A stretch of 64,000 bases of DNA from Kappaphycus alvarezii. Lineage: Eukaryota; Rhodophyta; Florideophyceae; Gigartinales; Solieriaceae. The notes under the pieces were generated by a model that saw only the letters and a list, made by a program, of their open reading frames with translations, searched no databases and was not told where the DNA came from. A program made the translations under genes and the position numbers. The stretch spans positions 806,001 through 870,000 of the forward strand of contig NADL03000624.1 in NCBI GenBank assembly GCA_002205965.3. The letters are read 5' to 3'. This document shows, piece by piece, positions 8,748-18,865 of this stretch (positions within the stretch are counted from its first letter, which is position 1; each line of letters begins with the position of its first letter).

Positions 8748-9518
8748 TTGGAGATTCTACGGCACATGAATGCCACGCGTGCTGTGGATATGGCCGCGCC
8801 CGAGGGATTTTCTGAGCTCCTGCGGCAGCATGGACACACGGTGAAGGGGGTGTTAGTTGATGGCTTAATGCTGAAGCAGCAGAGGATGAAAGCTGCTGAG
8901 TTTATTTTCAACCAGGCCAAATAGGCGAGGAAAGTCGATACTGACGAGGTGCTTAACCGCGACAGCTTGGAATTTTCCGACATCTCCGACAATAGCCGGT
9001 ACTATGGTGGACTTTTTTTCGTCCCTAGCGTCGCAGCTCAGTGCTGCCTCTATGGCCTCAAGACCGCAGCGGCAGACGCGGCGCATTGCGATGGAATTGG
9101 ACCACAGTCCTATGGCACAACTTTTAAGGTCGTAACATATGACACCAAGATGCACCTCCTCCCATTATTGTTTGCCCATTTACTCGGTACTGAGAGCATA
9201 TAAAATTGGACAACTGTTTTCAATGAGTGCAAGGCCATTCCGGGATTCGACGTTCAAGACCGAACAACCATAGTAGATCAAGAATAGAGCATCGACACAG
9301 TATACAAGGCAGTGTTCGAGAATGCGAAAATGTTCCTGGATCCTTTGCACATACGAAAGAACATGGGCGCTAAACTTGGTGCACTGAAGGCCGTGGGACT
9401 GTCGCTGTACGATCGTGCGCTTCACGCCCCTACCAGTGCGACTGTCGATGAGCTTGTCGCGCAGTATGGAGAGATTCAGAGAGCCTACCTCGAACGATTC
9501 GGTAAATCAGAATTGTAC
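8748..9518 (+). pseudogene. MULE transposase catalytic domain
   Basis: Three frames carry the domain. 8748-8924 reads EILRHMNATRAVDMAAPEGF, then FSELLRQHGHTVKGVLVDG. 8949-9203 reads YGGLFFVPSVAAQCCLYGLK then FKVVTYDTKMHLLPLLFAHL, the MULE core in which a transposase strand is followed by a general adaptation-to-host block (x-P-L-x-F-A-H). 9240-9518 includes FENAKMFLDPLHIRKNMGAK, the D-x-x-H-x-x-K-N segment typical of MULEs. The order is right for a MULE DDE domain. The frames are separated by stops or frameshifts. Confidence 0.6.
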
Positions 9519-9692
9519 GATGGAATGATGGAGCGTGGCGTCAGAACGTTGGCTGGAGGAGTTCTAAATTCTGAAAATTTTCGGGAACTGCAACTACCTG
9601 TCAAATCTAAGGAGGAAAAAAACCCGTCCCATGGACTAGGATTCACGTTCGCGAAAGATAACGCAGTTGCTGCGTTTCTGGCCTCCAGTTGA
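9312..9692 (+). CDS. Chimeric open frame: MULE transposase end joined to LINE RT tail
   Basis: One uninterrupted 126-codon frame changes identity at about codon 70 (base 9519). Codons 1-69 are MULE transposase (FLDPLHIRKNMGAKLG...RAYLERFGKSELY). Codons 70-126 (RTLAGGVLNSENFRELQLPV, HGLGFTFAKDNAVAAFLASS) match the LINE RT thumb region at 11420-11590 (RRLVGGVLDADTLRELQLPI, TVATAFLSS). The junction is therefore an insertion or recombination breakpoint that happened to keep the frame. Neither half is complete, so a function is unlikely. It is listed because it is a clean record of the breakpoint. Confidence 0.5.
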   Translation: MFENAKMFLDPLHIRKNMGAKLGALKAVGLSLYDRALHAPTSATVDELVAQYGEIQRAYLERFGKSELYDGMMERGVRTLAGGVLNSENFRELQLPVKSKEEKNPSHGLGFTFAKDNAVAAFLASS

Positions 9693-10590
9693 ACCTCCAA
9701 CAGGCTGTGCGAAAAGGTTTTGCCAGCCTCCATCAGAAGTCTCACAAACATATGAAGATGCCCTGGAGGCTCATCGGCTTTGGTCTCAATCCTGCTTACA
9801 GTCAAGGATCCTTCCGTTCAGTGTCTTTTGCTCAAACAAAACACCTTCGCAAAAGACACTCACTGAAGCAGTCCACAAGGCTGTGCAAGACCGTATACCT
9901 CTTGGAGACGCAAGGAGGCAGTCTTTTCGTGCTTCGATGGCGCTACCAGGGGCGAAGGAATGGGCGTACTGTTTCCCGTACCAGGGTCTGAAGACTAGTA
10001 TCGACGCCCGCGAATTCTCGACATCGCTTCAATACTACTCTCAAGTCCGCTTTTCGCTCTAGACACACCGTGCCCGAGGAGAAACTGTCCGGAAACACTT
10101 GACTGCTTCGGGGACCATCTCCTGCACTGTGTTCACGGAGGCCACAGAATTCGAAGACATGACCGCCAAGTTCACTTGCTTGTCCAGGACCTGCAGAAAG
10201 CTGCTCTTCACCCCGCCATCGAGCCGAGGGATGGCCTTCATCGGACAAGGCAGGACATCAGGGCAATGGGAAGCACTGGAGGCACGTTGCCAACCCACTC
10301 GCGCCATCCAACAGGAGAGTGCGCACCTGTAACCCGCTCACATCCCTCAACACGGCAAAGACTGCAAAGTATAGAAGATATGAATCTTTTATCGCGACCG
10401 CCGCCCGAAGCAGGCTCATGCATATCCCTATATCCACCCTCGGGGGCTGGCACCCAGACGCCTACGCAGTGCTAACCGATGTGGCGCGGAACGTGGCTGT
10501 TAGGGCAATGGAGACATACGGGACGGTTCGAGCGGTTTTAAACTAGAGGCATGCGGCAGCATCAGTGATGTCCAACGAATCATGACTGTT
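9519..10590 (+). pseudogene. LINE-type RT fragment A: thumb, cysteine/nuclease-like region and tail
   Basis: Plus-strand frames show, in order: the post-RT segment LAGGVLNSENFRELQLPV (9540-9600); a segment RQSFRASMALPGAKEWAYCF then FSTSLQYYSQVRFSL (about 9918-10061), matching the region after the RT in this non-LTR family; NPLTSLNTAKTAKYRRYESF (about 10333-10390); and the tail GGWHPDAYAVLTDVARNVA with TAG near 10545. The fragment lacks the RT palm and is interrupted by several frame changes. It is 5'-truncated, as is usual for LINE insertions, and joins the MULE sequence in frame at 9519. Confidence 0.6.
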
Positions 10591-10599
10591 GACAGGCTT

Positions 10600-12225
10600 T
10601 GAACTAGCCATTTAGGCACAGGAGTGACAATACCCACTATCCTGAACACATCTATCATACACCAGGGGATAGCCGAACCGCACTTTTCAAACATTAAAGA
10701 GTCAAATCGATCCGTCCTTGGTCAGCCGCAGTGCGATTTTGACGGAGGTCGAACAGAGATTCCCAGAGCTCTTCCCTTGGGTCCATTAGACGCATGCGGT
10801 AAACTGGGGTCATTTGTCGTGTGGGGATGATATGCTACGGAGCGTGGCAGGCGTGCAGCACGGGGATCCGTTGGGTCCACTTTAATTCTCCCTTGCTCTG
10901 CAAGAAGTGACGCTGCAAGAAGTGACGCGGGAACTCAAAATCCGCCTGGAAAATGTGGGCGACACCAAAGGCAGGCCTTCCGTACTCCTACATTTGTGGT
11001 ACTTGACGATGAGTATATACTGTAGTTGGCACCCATGAAGCCATTAGAACGGCACTACAGTTCCTCTCCTCCCCGGAGCTGAGCAGTTTGGGTTTAGACC
11101 TCGGCAACGATAAGTGTGCCAGCTGGTGGAAAACCATCCCGCCCCTACCCGGTCAGCAGTCCATCCCATATGAGCTTCTGCATAACTATGACGACGGGAC
11201 AAAAGTGCTCCGCGCTCCCATCGGGTCGGACCTAATCATGGAGCGCGAGTTCACAACGCAGGTCACTTCGTTACAGCCTCTCCTCAAATCCCTGTTAACC
11301 CTGGAGGATACTCATGTAGCTCTCCACCTACTGCGGACCTGCTTTGGTGTATGTCGGATCAACTACTTCTTCCGTGTAGTTCTCCCTAGTTCCACTCTCG
11401 AAGGAGCTGCGGAATTCGACACCGCTGTTGAAGACACGCTGCGGCGGTTGGTGGGCGGGGTTCTGGACGCCGACACTCTTCGGGAATTACAACTTCCTAT
11501 TGCGCCCTTTGGGCCCCGCAAACCAACCTTTAGCATCGGGCCCCGCTCCGCAAACCTGACTGTGGCGACTGCCTTCCTTTCCTCCGTGTCCCTCACACGT
11601 GCCCTGTGCTCTACCCTTCTCCCTGTGCTACCGAACACTGCTCTCCAATCTTGAGCATCGGCAGTTCGGGCAGATGATGAGTGGGAGACACAATTGGCAC
11701 CCGAGAAGGATGTCCAGTTCACGGCTATCGACTCAAGGCAGCGGTTTGGGCAAGGGGAACTCGCTCGCCCAGTTGAGTAAAAGGCCTTTGACGCCATGCC
11801 AAAGCGGAATGACAGGACCGCGGCATTCGGAGCCTCGTTGTCAGTGGATGGTTGCAAGGGCTGGCTTTCATGCCAACCGGCTCCAGGCCTGGGCACCTAG
11901 ATCTCGGACCGCAATTATAAGACGTGGTTGCAGTTCTATTTCAGGGCACCACGGTTCCCTCCCGCCTCAAAATGCCACAAGTGGAGGTCCACGGCACTCA
12001 TGGATTAGTACAGTGACCACGCGCTGCGCTGTGCCTATGGCACGATCGCAAACACGTTTGTTTGTCGCAGACCTCTCCAAAGCGGCCCGGCACCCTGTCC
12101 TCGAGTCGGTAAGAGCAATTCCGTACAGCGCCTGGTAGCAAGACTTCTACGGAGCGTCGAAGGTATCCGCAGCAGGACTGGCGTTGCGGACGGTAGACAG
12201 GTTGATGCACAGGGGCGCGTATATG
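10600..12225 (+). pseudogene. LINE-type RT fragment B: reverse transcriptase palm, thumb and C-terminal part
   Basis: The palm is visible in changing frames: SAILTEVEQRFPELFPWV (about 10722-10780), SVAGVQHGDPLGPL (about 10840-10880, the motif G-x-Q-x-G-D-P-L) and HLWYLDDEYIL (about 10993-11024, the YxDD-type catalytic motif). A 188-codon frame at 11088-11654 then reads GLDLGNDKCASWWKTIPPLP, LRAPIGSDLIMEREFTTQV, VALHLLRTCFGVCRINYFFR and LVGGVLDADTLRELQLPI. Beyond it, DHALRCAYGTI (about 12019-12050) matches the GDHA motif of the C-terminal zinc/nuclease-like region. No single frame spans it, so it is inactive. The ATG at 11088 is not a real start because the domain is already under way. Confidence 0.7.
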
Positions 12226-12300
12226 GGATCGATTTGGTTCTTTGATGTTTGAAAAGTGCGGTTCGACTATCTACCGGTGTATGTTAGACGCGTTAAAGTA
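12226..12300 (-). pseudogene. Inverted LINE RT fragment
   Basis: The reverse complement of 12226-12296 (CATACACCGGTAGATAGTCG, then AACCGCACTTTTCAAACATC) closely matches 10650-10716 (CATACACCAGGGGATAGCCG, AACCGCACTTTTCAAACATT). This places a piece of the same LINE region in opposite orientation directly after fragment B. It is too short to carry a protein. Confidence 0.55.
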
Positions 12301-12774
12301 ACTACAGTATTATTTTTTTGAGAAAATTGTGCATAGTATATTCATATCATCAATTGATTACAAAAATAGAGGATGTACGCCTTATAAATTTTCGTGTAAT
12401 TATCGTAGACACGTTGTACATGTTGTACAGATATGCCACATCCACAAAACACATACGAAATTACGATAAGAAACTTCGTGTAATTCACTTTGTATACGCA
12501 GTGGACTTCGTACGCAGAGCTCGCCATCCGACTCTCAACTGCCAACATCTCCAACAATGGCTACCTTCTAATGGAAGTTGGATTGTGACCATCTTGCCAA
12601 CTCAACAACACCGTCGCCCTAGACGATGGCAGTCCATCGGAGAATCGCCCCAACCCCATAATTACCCCTCCTCCCCAACCTTCCGTTCCAAACTCTTCCC
12701 CTCCCGACAGTACGCAGCTTTCTCCAACCGAGAATGCTCAACCTAAGCGCAAGCGCTTTTGATTTTCTGGAACC

Positions 12775-13482
12775 TACAACCTGTTTCTTTTGAACGCGGT
12801 CCGTGCTTTTGACGCGCATATACCAGACCGTGGGAAGATGAGGGACTCTATCTGCAAGTACATGAAGCTTTCATGAACCAAATGCACAAAATCGTCTTCA
12901 ATCATATGAGCGAGCCGTCTACCAAAACCATAGCCGACAGATTTGAGCGCCTCATTACTCAGCGGAAGGAACCTGTAAAGCATACAGTTGAGGCTAGTCT
13001 TATTATCGAGAGACACGGAGACAAGGAGGTGCTGTTGGGCGATCTTATTCAAGAGATTGACGAAAAGTAGGAACCTGCTCGGGCAGAAAAAGATGAACAA
13101 AATGAGATTGAGAGACGTTTGGTGCATGCTGGAGAACATATTAGGTCTCATGCACTCAACCGTTCTGGAATAAGCGACGAGCAGTGTGGAACCATTGGCC
13201 CCGGTAGAAAAAAGAAGCGGAACGGGGCAATGGAAACTGCCGGTTCCGATGACGAAGATACTTCTTTTCTGCTTTCCCAAGCGCAACAACGCCGTGAATC
13301 TGAAAATAAGACACTGGAGTTGAAGAGAGAGCGCTTTGAAGCAGTACAAGATGGCACCAAATTGGCGTCTTGCCTTGGGCGAAAAACGCTTTGAGTTGGA
13401 AAACGAAGAACGCAAGCAAGCAATAGAAGAGAGAAAACAGATGATGGGCATATTCGAACTAATCTCAAAGAAGTTGCAGTAG
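12775..13482 (+). pseudogene. Harbinger partner protein: SANT/Myb-like region and coiled coil
   Basis: The frame reads FLLNAVRAFDAHIPDRGKM and TIADRFERLITQRKEPVKH, resembling the helix pattern of SANT/Myb-like partners that help PIF/Harbinger transposases bind DNA and enter the nucleus. Then come EIERRLVHAGEHIRSHALNR, a basic GRKKKRNGAMETAGSDDEDT segment and a long charged helix (QQRRESENKTLELKRERFEA) suggesting a coiled coil, ending with KQMMGIFELISKKLQ and TAG at about 13480. A TAG near 13068 and a frame change near 13370 break it. The similar relics at 30820-31900 (minus) and 39860-40580 (plus) support the assignment. Confidence 0.55.
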
Positions 13483-13689
13483 CCTGCATTTTTCTTGCGT
13501 CACGTTTTGTCTTTTACCTCTCCTCTTTCATGCATTTCTCGTATCTTTCTCCATTGAACAGGTATTGGAAATGGGGTGGATTTACATGTTGACTTATTAT
13601 TCGAAGGACGGGCCCTCAAATGTAAAGAAGCTGGCAGTTCGTCCCCAATTCTCTAGACGTCTTAAAATTTAGCTGTAGTGCTGAAGCTA

Positions 13690-14612
13690 TGGATAGAAGT
13701 GCAATAGATGACCGTCGTACTTGTAGCAACCGCGCAAAAACATTTCTTCTCCATAGTTATTTCAAATCCTTGTAGTTCTATTCAGCAGACACCCTTACTG
13801 TACTCATTGCTGTATTATATACAGCTTTTTTTCCGTTGCAGTTGCTCTGTTGAATACTACCTGCAACCATGGTCGCAGCATGTAGGTGGCATCCCCATAT
13901 ATATAATACTGCCTTCCCTGTATCACTAAGCAATCATTCAGTACCTCTGCTATCCCGCTATTACGCAATAGCGTTGAGTCATGTCTTCGCCCCACTTCAG
14001 GCCCGCATTATGATAATATAAGGCCGTCTGGTGTTGTAATTGTTTGATATACCAGGCAGTGCGTTCTTTTGTGTCTGGAATAACAAGCTCGTTGGTTGCT
14101 ACCAATAATTCCTGAACTGGTCATTCTTATTTTCGTACAATCTCTGAAGCCGACGTAACTGTCCAATGGGGTTGCTGCATCTTGTATTGACTTGGCATAA
14201 TATTCAGCCCTTTTTGCAGCTCAGTAGCTTGTAAAGTTGTTACTAGATGTCCTCCAGTTTGCACAAACGATTCCAGAACTTCCCAAAAAGCTTCGGAGAG
14301 GTGGGAATAGCGCATGCCAAATACCATCTCTAAGTCAAACCAGTTGACGGCAGTTGAAAGCCTTCTCAGCACAATACAGCACGCCGTTATCGGGCTACAT
14401 TCGTATCGATTCCTCTTGGTTCTTCCTGTCTTCCAGCTCATAGTACTGCGTACTTGTCCGATATCAGACTTCCTGAGACGGAAGTCATGTAGAGCATGTT
14501 CCTCGGAGTATATGTTCAAGTTAAACGTAGTAACCTGAACATGGCGAGACCCGGTAATTATGCTCTTGATATCTGTCCGCGCCTCCTTGACTCTCCTATA
14601 CAACTTCAACAC
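13690..14612 (-). pseudogene. PIF/Harbinger-type (DDE_4) transposase
   Basis: The minus frame 14612-14127 reads HDFRLRKSDIGQVRSTMSW, then CIVLRRLSTAVNWFDLEMVF and MRYSHLSEAFWEVLESFVQ, the conserved N-terminal helical region of DDE_4 transposases. The frame 13995-13804 reads GRRHDSTLLRNSGIAEVLND, then YYIYGDATYMLRPWLQVVF and RATATEKKLYI. GRRHD and the GD-x-x-Y-x-x-x-PWLQ block include the second and third catalytic regions of the family. The segment carrying the first acidic residue lies in the eroded gap 14126-13996. The gene is interrupted at least twice. Confidence 0.75.
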
Positions 14613-14907
14613 CAGATCTTCCGCTGTGTCCTCTACAAGAGCCTACTGCAAACCCCACAGCCTCCTGTTTAGCCGTTTACGGGCTTTTCCAATCCGAAAC
14701 GCTTCTTATCTGACCATTTCACACTTAGACAAGGAGCTATTCTCGGACTCGCAATATCAAACTGTCAACAGTGACAGGCTGTAAACAAAAATAAGCATGT
14801 GCGTAAACAGAAATACTTAATTTTCGCACAAACGCTTCTTTTGTAACCTGTTGCATCTGGCTACGATTTTTGATACGAATATTCACACAGCGTAGAATCT
14901 CTAATGT
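14613..14907. other. 5' flank of Harbinger transposase
   Basis: This stretch lies between the transposase start and the right terminal repeat and should hold its promoter. No specific element was recognised. Open frames on either strand here look like chance. Confidence 0.35.
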
Positions 14908-14942
14908 AATCAATTGATGACACGTGCCTTGTCGAATAGACA

Positions 14943-15176
14943 CTAGGAAGGGGAGGTTGCTGTGCTGTGTTCTGTTCCCCGTTTCCCCCGCCACCAAGGG
15001 AGCTCTGTTTATATGGAACTCACGGGTGTGGTTGAACGTTCCAGAGCCACATGCCGCGAGGCCGACAATATTTAAAAAGTAACTAAAATATTGCAAAAAA
15101 TAATAGAAAAAAAGCTCTAGAGTACAGGAGCTGACAAGTGTAGAAAACTGAAGAAAACTCCGTACAAAAAGGTAGG
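14943..15176. repeat. Right piece of the split gypsy-type LTR
   Basis: CTAGGAAGGGGAGGTTGCTG through the CCACATGCCGCGAGGCCGAC block to AAAAAGGTAGG matches 22374-22622. It starts at the CTAG where the piece at 603-636 ends and has the same orientation. Confidence 0.65.
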
Positions 15177-15417
15177 TGTTGATGACTCCTGAGGGATCAC
15201 CAAAAACCTACCATTTTTGACCACTTGTATGACGCTTTTTGTTCTCAGTTTTCTACTTTTTCAGCTACTATTCTCTAGAGTTATTTTTACTATTTTACTA
15301 TACTAATACGTTCAGCCACTCCTGCGAGTGCCATGTAAACACAGCTGGCCTCGAGTGGGAGGGAGGGGGGAAGCGGGGACACACAACACACAAACGCTGC
15401 AGAACCCCCCTCCCTAG
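15177..15417. repeat. Inverted gypsy-type LTR copy
   Basis: TGTTGATGACTCCTGAGGGA to CCTCCCTAGG is the same LTR in the opposite direction, sharing the CTAGAG/AGTAGCTGA-type core with its neighbours. It lies head to head with 14943-15176 and is cut at the same CTAGG position. Confidence 0.6.
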
Positions 15418-15731
15418 GATCGGAAATGTAAAAAATTCAAAAGTTGACTACAGTAGGAGGGAGGTTTTCTGTCATGTCGTATCCTGTCTCAATGTCCCCC
15501 CTTCTATCAACGGTCAGCACTGCTTATATTCCAATCGCGGGTGTGGCTGACCGTTCAAGAGCCACACGCCGCGAGGCCGACAATAATTAAAAAATAGCGA
15601 AAATACTGTAGAAAATAATAAAAATAACTCTAGAGTATAGTAGCTGACAAAGTAGAAAACTGAGAACAAAAAGCATCATTTAAGTATTCAATAAGGGCAG
15701 ATTTTTGGTGACCCTTCAGGAGCCACCAACA
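15418..15731. repeat. Gypsy-type LTR copy (left LTR of the element at 15.4-22.7 kb?)
   Basis: ATCGGAAATGTAAAAAATTC to GGAGCCACCAACA is a near full-length copy in the same direction as 22343-22652. The two could be the 3' and 5' LTRs of the minus-strand gypsy element between them. Their visible divergence (clearly below 90% identity by eye) implies an old insertion. Confidence 0.55.
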
Positions 15732-16769
15732 CCACGCCGGCCACAGATGGAAGCCCGGTGCACTACATTACATTAACCTGGGGTGATACAGGAACTCACT
15801 ACACCCCCTCTATCCTCACGTTCCAGCTCGGTACCCTCCACTCCAATACTTCCAAAGCGTCACTTCAACGCCAGCACTGTCAACAGCCACATTCAAACAT
15901 CCAAGCTTCTTCCGCACGCGGTACCGTCCCCGCTCTGAACGCACGTCGATTCAAAGCAGCTGAAGCCTTTGGGACTACTCCATCCGCTTCAGTACGAGAG
16001 GGGGTTCATACGGCTTCGAACCTATCCGAAAATCCCTTCGAGGGCCACTAGGATAGCGAAGACCAACCAAAACGCGAAATAGTCAACGGGAGAAAGGGCA
16101 ACACGTCGAGAATTGATGGCAAAGGTGGCTCACAAGACTGTGGCCGAGCCTTTTCCGCGGGAAAATCCAACCATTAAGGCCAGAAGTGCTTCTCCATCCC
16201 AATCATACCGGACCCACGAACATTTCATCGTGGACAAGCTCCATGCGAACGTGAGTATAAGGAAGGTCGTTACATTTTCGAATAGGTCAGACAAAATCAA
16301 GGTTTCAGGAGTCGAGAAGGCACGGCAAGTCCCTTCACGACATCTGATTTCGCATTTTGTTTCGGGGGTATAAAGGAAGGGATCCCCAGTGGACGGAAGT
16401 GTAGTACCGGGAGCTTTCTGAATTATATGGCTAGAATGTAGCAAAATTTGCGGCCTCGGAGGAATTTGAAGAGGGCATTGACAGGGACCTGGCCATTCGA
16501 CTAAGTATGACGGGTCTCTTTCCGATCAGGACGATTGTATGGAATTTCAGGAGTTTACCTCTTGGAAAATCTCCAAGGTAGTTTGGAGGGTCCCTCGCAG
16601 TGTCCGTGACAGTTCAGCGAGGAAATACTATGGCCTTGATGAAGAAAAGAGAAAGAACATCTCATAGATCTATATAACTTCTAATTCAACGAGATACATC
16701 CCGGATACGCTGACCATAATCCTTCGAAGCTCACCTTGAGAGAGGAGACGGAAAATAGTCTCGTCATTA
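15732..16769 (+). other. Unassigned coding-like stretch after the LTR
   Basis: An open frame at 15758-16051 (VPALNARRFKAAEAFGTTPS) and another at 16113-16373 have mildly coding-like composition, but no family is recognised. They precede, on the same strand, the longer frame at 16770. Confidence 0.25.
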
Positions 16770-17561
16770 ATGAGGCCTTTGGTAGACAGCTCAGTTCGAG
16801 GGTTGGAGTTATCTTGCAGATCTACCGGTGGTGCCAACAGCATCCGAATCAACATTTCTGCGTCCTGTTCTCTATGTCGCGGGTGCCATCTTCTCTGTCT
16901 TCCCCACATCTTCTCTGCCTTCCCTGAATCTTCTCAGGAGCCATCGCGTGCGTATTCGAGATTTCGAGGGGCGATGTATGCCAGCTGCAGTGGCCAAAGG
17001 GATATCGCTCATCTTCGGTCCCGGTTCCGTGGACAGCTATTGGAAAAGAGACTACACTCTAGATCAGGACTCCCAGACCTTGTGGTCCTTTGCCACATTA
17101 GACCAGAACGGGGGTCAGCCGGAAGAACCAAAAGTATTCTTCGCCGAGCAGTAGAATCTTCGATCGACGCTGCATGGGTGCGCAGCTTGCCCGATTCTTC
17201 TGCACGCGGAATTTATGTTGCGTCGGTTATCGGACGGCTCGGATGGCGGCAGTCAATTTTTCTTCACGCTCGGGAAGACGAAATTCTTATCTACGGCTGC
17301 GCCGAGAAGTACGCTATGCGACTCTCCGAAGCATCCCTCAAGATTTATTGTGGCGAGGAGAACCCAAACGATTATTTGAAAATCGTCGATGTGCGAAGTC
17401 TAGTTACATTGAGTGATCAAGAAGAACCGTCTCTTAATATAACAATTCCTTACACGCCATCGGATCCCGCGAAGAAGAATCGTCACCGTCGTCGTTTAAG
17501 GTCCTCTGCAGCCTCTTCCTCTGAAGATAAGCGCTCAATGGCGGGTCCTTCCAGTCGTTGA
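16770..17561 (+). pseudogene. Unknown protein-like relic on the strand opposite the gypsy element
   Basis: A 263-codon frame has good coding character in its second half: IYVASVIGRLGWRQSIFLHA, EDEILIYGCAEKYAMRLSEA, YCGEENPNDYLKIVDVRSL. It ends in a very basic tail (KKNRHRRRLRSSAASSSEDK). An overlapping frame (about 16950-17154) is also coding-like, so the copy looks degenerate. I recognise no family. It lies between the integrase end and the presumed 3' LTR, in antisense orientation. It could be an antisense accessory gene of the retroelement or the remnant of a different insertion. A nucleic-acid-binding role for the basic tail is inference only. Confidence 0.3.
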
Positions 17562-18025
17562 CCGTTTTCGTTGAAGTAAAACTTTTTGTCTTGCTTTCAA
17601 ACAGCCTTCATATTGCAGCAGAAGTTTTCTGGAGTTTAGAAAAACATGATGTATTCAAATTTTCTTCAGATGATAAAGAAGTGACAGAAGATCAAACAAG
17701 AACACATAGGACAATCATAAGATGAACACGGGACGTCGTTTACAGGAAAGCTTCAGGAATTAATCCTGTAAAAAAACGGCCGAAGAGAGCAGGGAACCAG
17801 GCGCATTGCATGGATAGCTCGTCGGGAATGCCTACTACCATAAGAGGTTAACTAGTAACCAAGGTGAGATGCTTTCCAAATGGGACACGGTCCGAAAAAA
17901 TGGGACTTGAAAGTAAGCCACTTAGCCGTCAATGTTAGGGCTTTTCCATGTGCGGCCAAAGCCCAGTCTCCAGTATTAAACTTTCCGGGTTGGACCACCC
18001 AAACCTTCCTACCAAGCCGCTGCAG
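17562..18025. other. No gene seen
   Basis: Between the antisense relic and the integrase end I see no feature. A short open frame at 17880-18083 is not convincing. Confidence 0.4.
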
Positions 18026-18865
18026 CTACATATCGACACTATTCGCGCGAAGTGCTAAGGTAGCAAGCATCTTTATCCTGTGATGCTCTTCTGAAGGTTT
18101 TTGTATTACCGAAAAAGGGTCAGACGGGTCCATGCGCGGTACCACTCCGAACCCGAGTTCGAACGGGGAGGCACCTGTTACAAGTTGTCGGCGGCGGTAG
18201 GCATAAAGAAGTTGGGAGAGCCACTGTTCCCAGTGAGATCCTTGTCCGATCATCATCTTCTTTAATGAATTATTTATAGTGCGAATCATCCTTTCTGTTA
18301 TGCAGTTTGACATCGGAGCATAGGGTAGGACGGTGCTCCACTCGACTCCATTCTTCTTCATAAAGTCGTCGAGTGTAGCGGAAATATAACATCCAGCATT
18401 TTCACATATGACGGTCTTCGGGGGACCAAAAAGGGAAATGGTCTCCTTTTCCATAAATGCGTCCACGACTTCTGCGGATGCGGTCTCCATTGCGGTAGCA
18501 ACTGGCCGGCTTTTCAGATGCTCGACGGCGATAAGAAGAAATTTGTTTACCACTTTCGACCTTATGAAGGGTCCAGCGAAGTCTATAGAGTAGGTATCGA
18601 AGATATTCGTGAGTGGAATGCTCAGATTCGTTCGATAAGGGATCAAGGGCTTGGCCTTCTGACATCCTTTACAGCTCTTCACGTAGTATTGAACGTCCGA
18701 TGGACTTGAAGCCACCAATATCGGTCGATAACGAATTTGTTTTGTTGTCTTCATATCCAAGTGTCCCACTTCATCGAGGAGTGTCTTAAGAATCAAGGGC
18801 CTGTCCTTGATTGTCAGGATCACGCGGAGGCTATTATTTGTACGCCTTAGCACTTTCCTTCCCAC
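18026..18865 (-). pseudogene. Gypsy integrase region
   Basis: This 279-codon minus frame is the best preserved part of the gypsy element. It reads VKSCKGCQKAKPLIPYRTNL (end of the zinc-binding domain), SIDFAGPFIRSKVVNKFLL (start of the integrase core with its aspartate), GPPKTVICENAGCYISATLD and MSNCITERMIRTINNSLKKM (third part of the core), then LLYAYRRRQLVTGASPFELG (after the core). Integrase inserts the cDNA copy into host DNA. Treated as a fossil. Confidence 0.75.

Larger units (their letters stand above)
7276..9518 (+). mobile_element. Mutator-like (MULE) DNA transposon with J-domain-like start, broken
   Basis: Successive plus-strand frames give a J-domain-like region (7276-7542), an acidic/charged linker (7795-8200), a FAR1/FLYWCH-type zinc finger (about 8400-8530), and a MULE-type DDE transposase domain (8740-9518). 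At about 9519 the reading frame passes into LINE sequence, so the MULE 3' end is missing here. Terminal repeats were not found. At least five frame changes or stops separate the pieces. Confidence 0.6.
12334..14942. mobile_element. PIF/Harbinger-type DNA transposon with convergent genes, broken
   Basis: A partner gene (plus, 12775-13480) and a DDE_4-type transposase (minus, 14612-13690) converge, the classic layout of this superfamily. The right end (14908-14942, reverse complement TGTCTATTCGACAAGGCACG then TGTCATCAATTGATTACA) is inverted relative to 12334-12362 (TAGTATATTCATATCATC then AATTGATTACA) and to 3492-3524. The nearer pair gives a 2.6 kb element; the farther pair would give 11.4 kb including unrelated transposons. 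CTAG (14943-14946) follows the right end. Both genes are interrupted. Confidence 0.6.

Noticed and set aside
11363-11896. Minus-strand 177-codon frame opposite LINE RT fragment B
   Set aside because: The plus strand carries conserved RT-family segments; the minus frame has none.
13148-13489. Minus-strand frames opposite the Harbinger partner gene
   Set aside because: Phe/Ser/Arg-rich shadows of a Lys/Glu-rich coiled coil on the plus strand.
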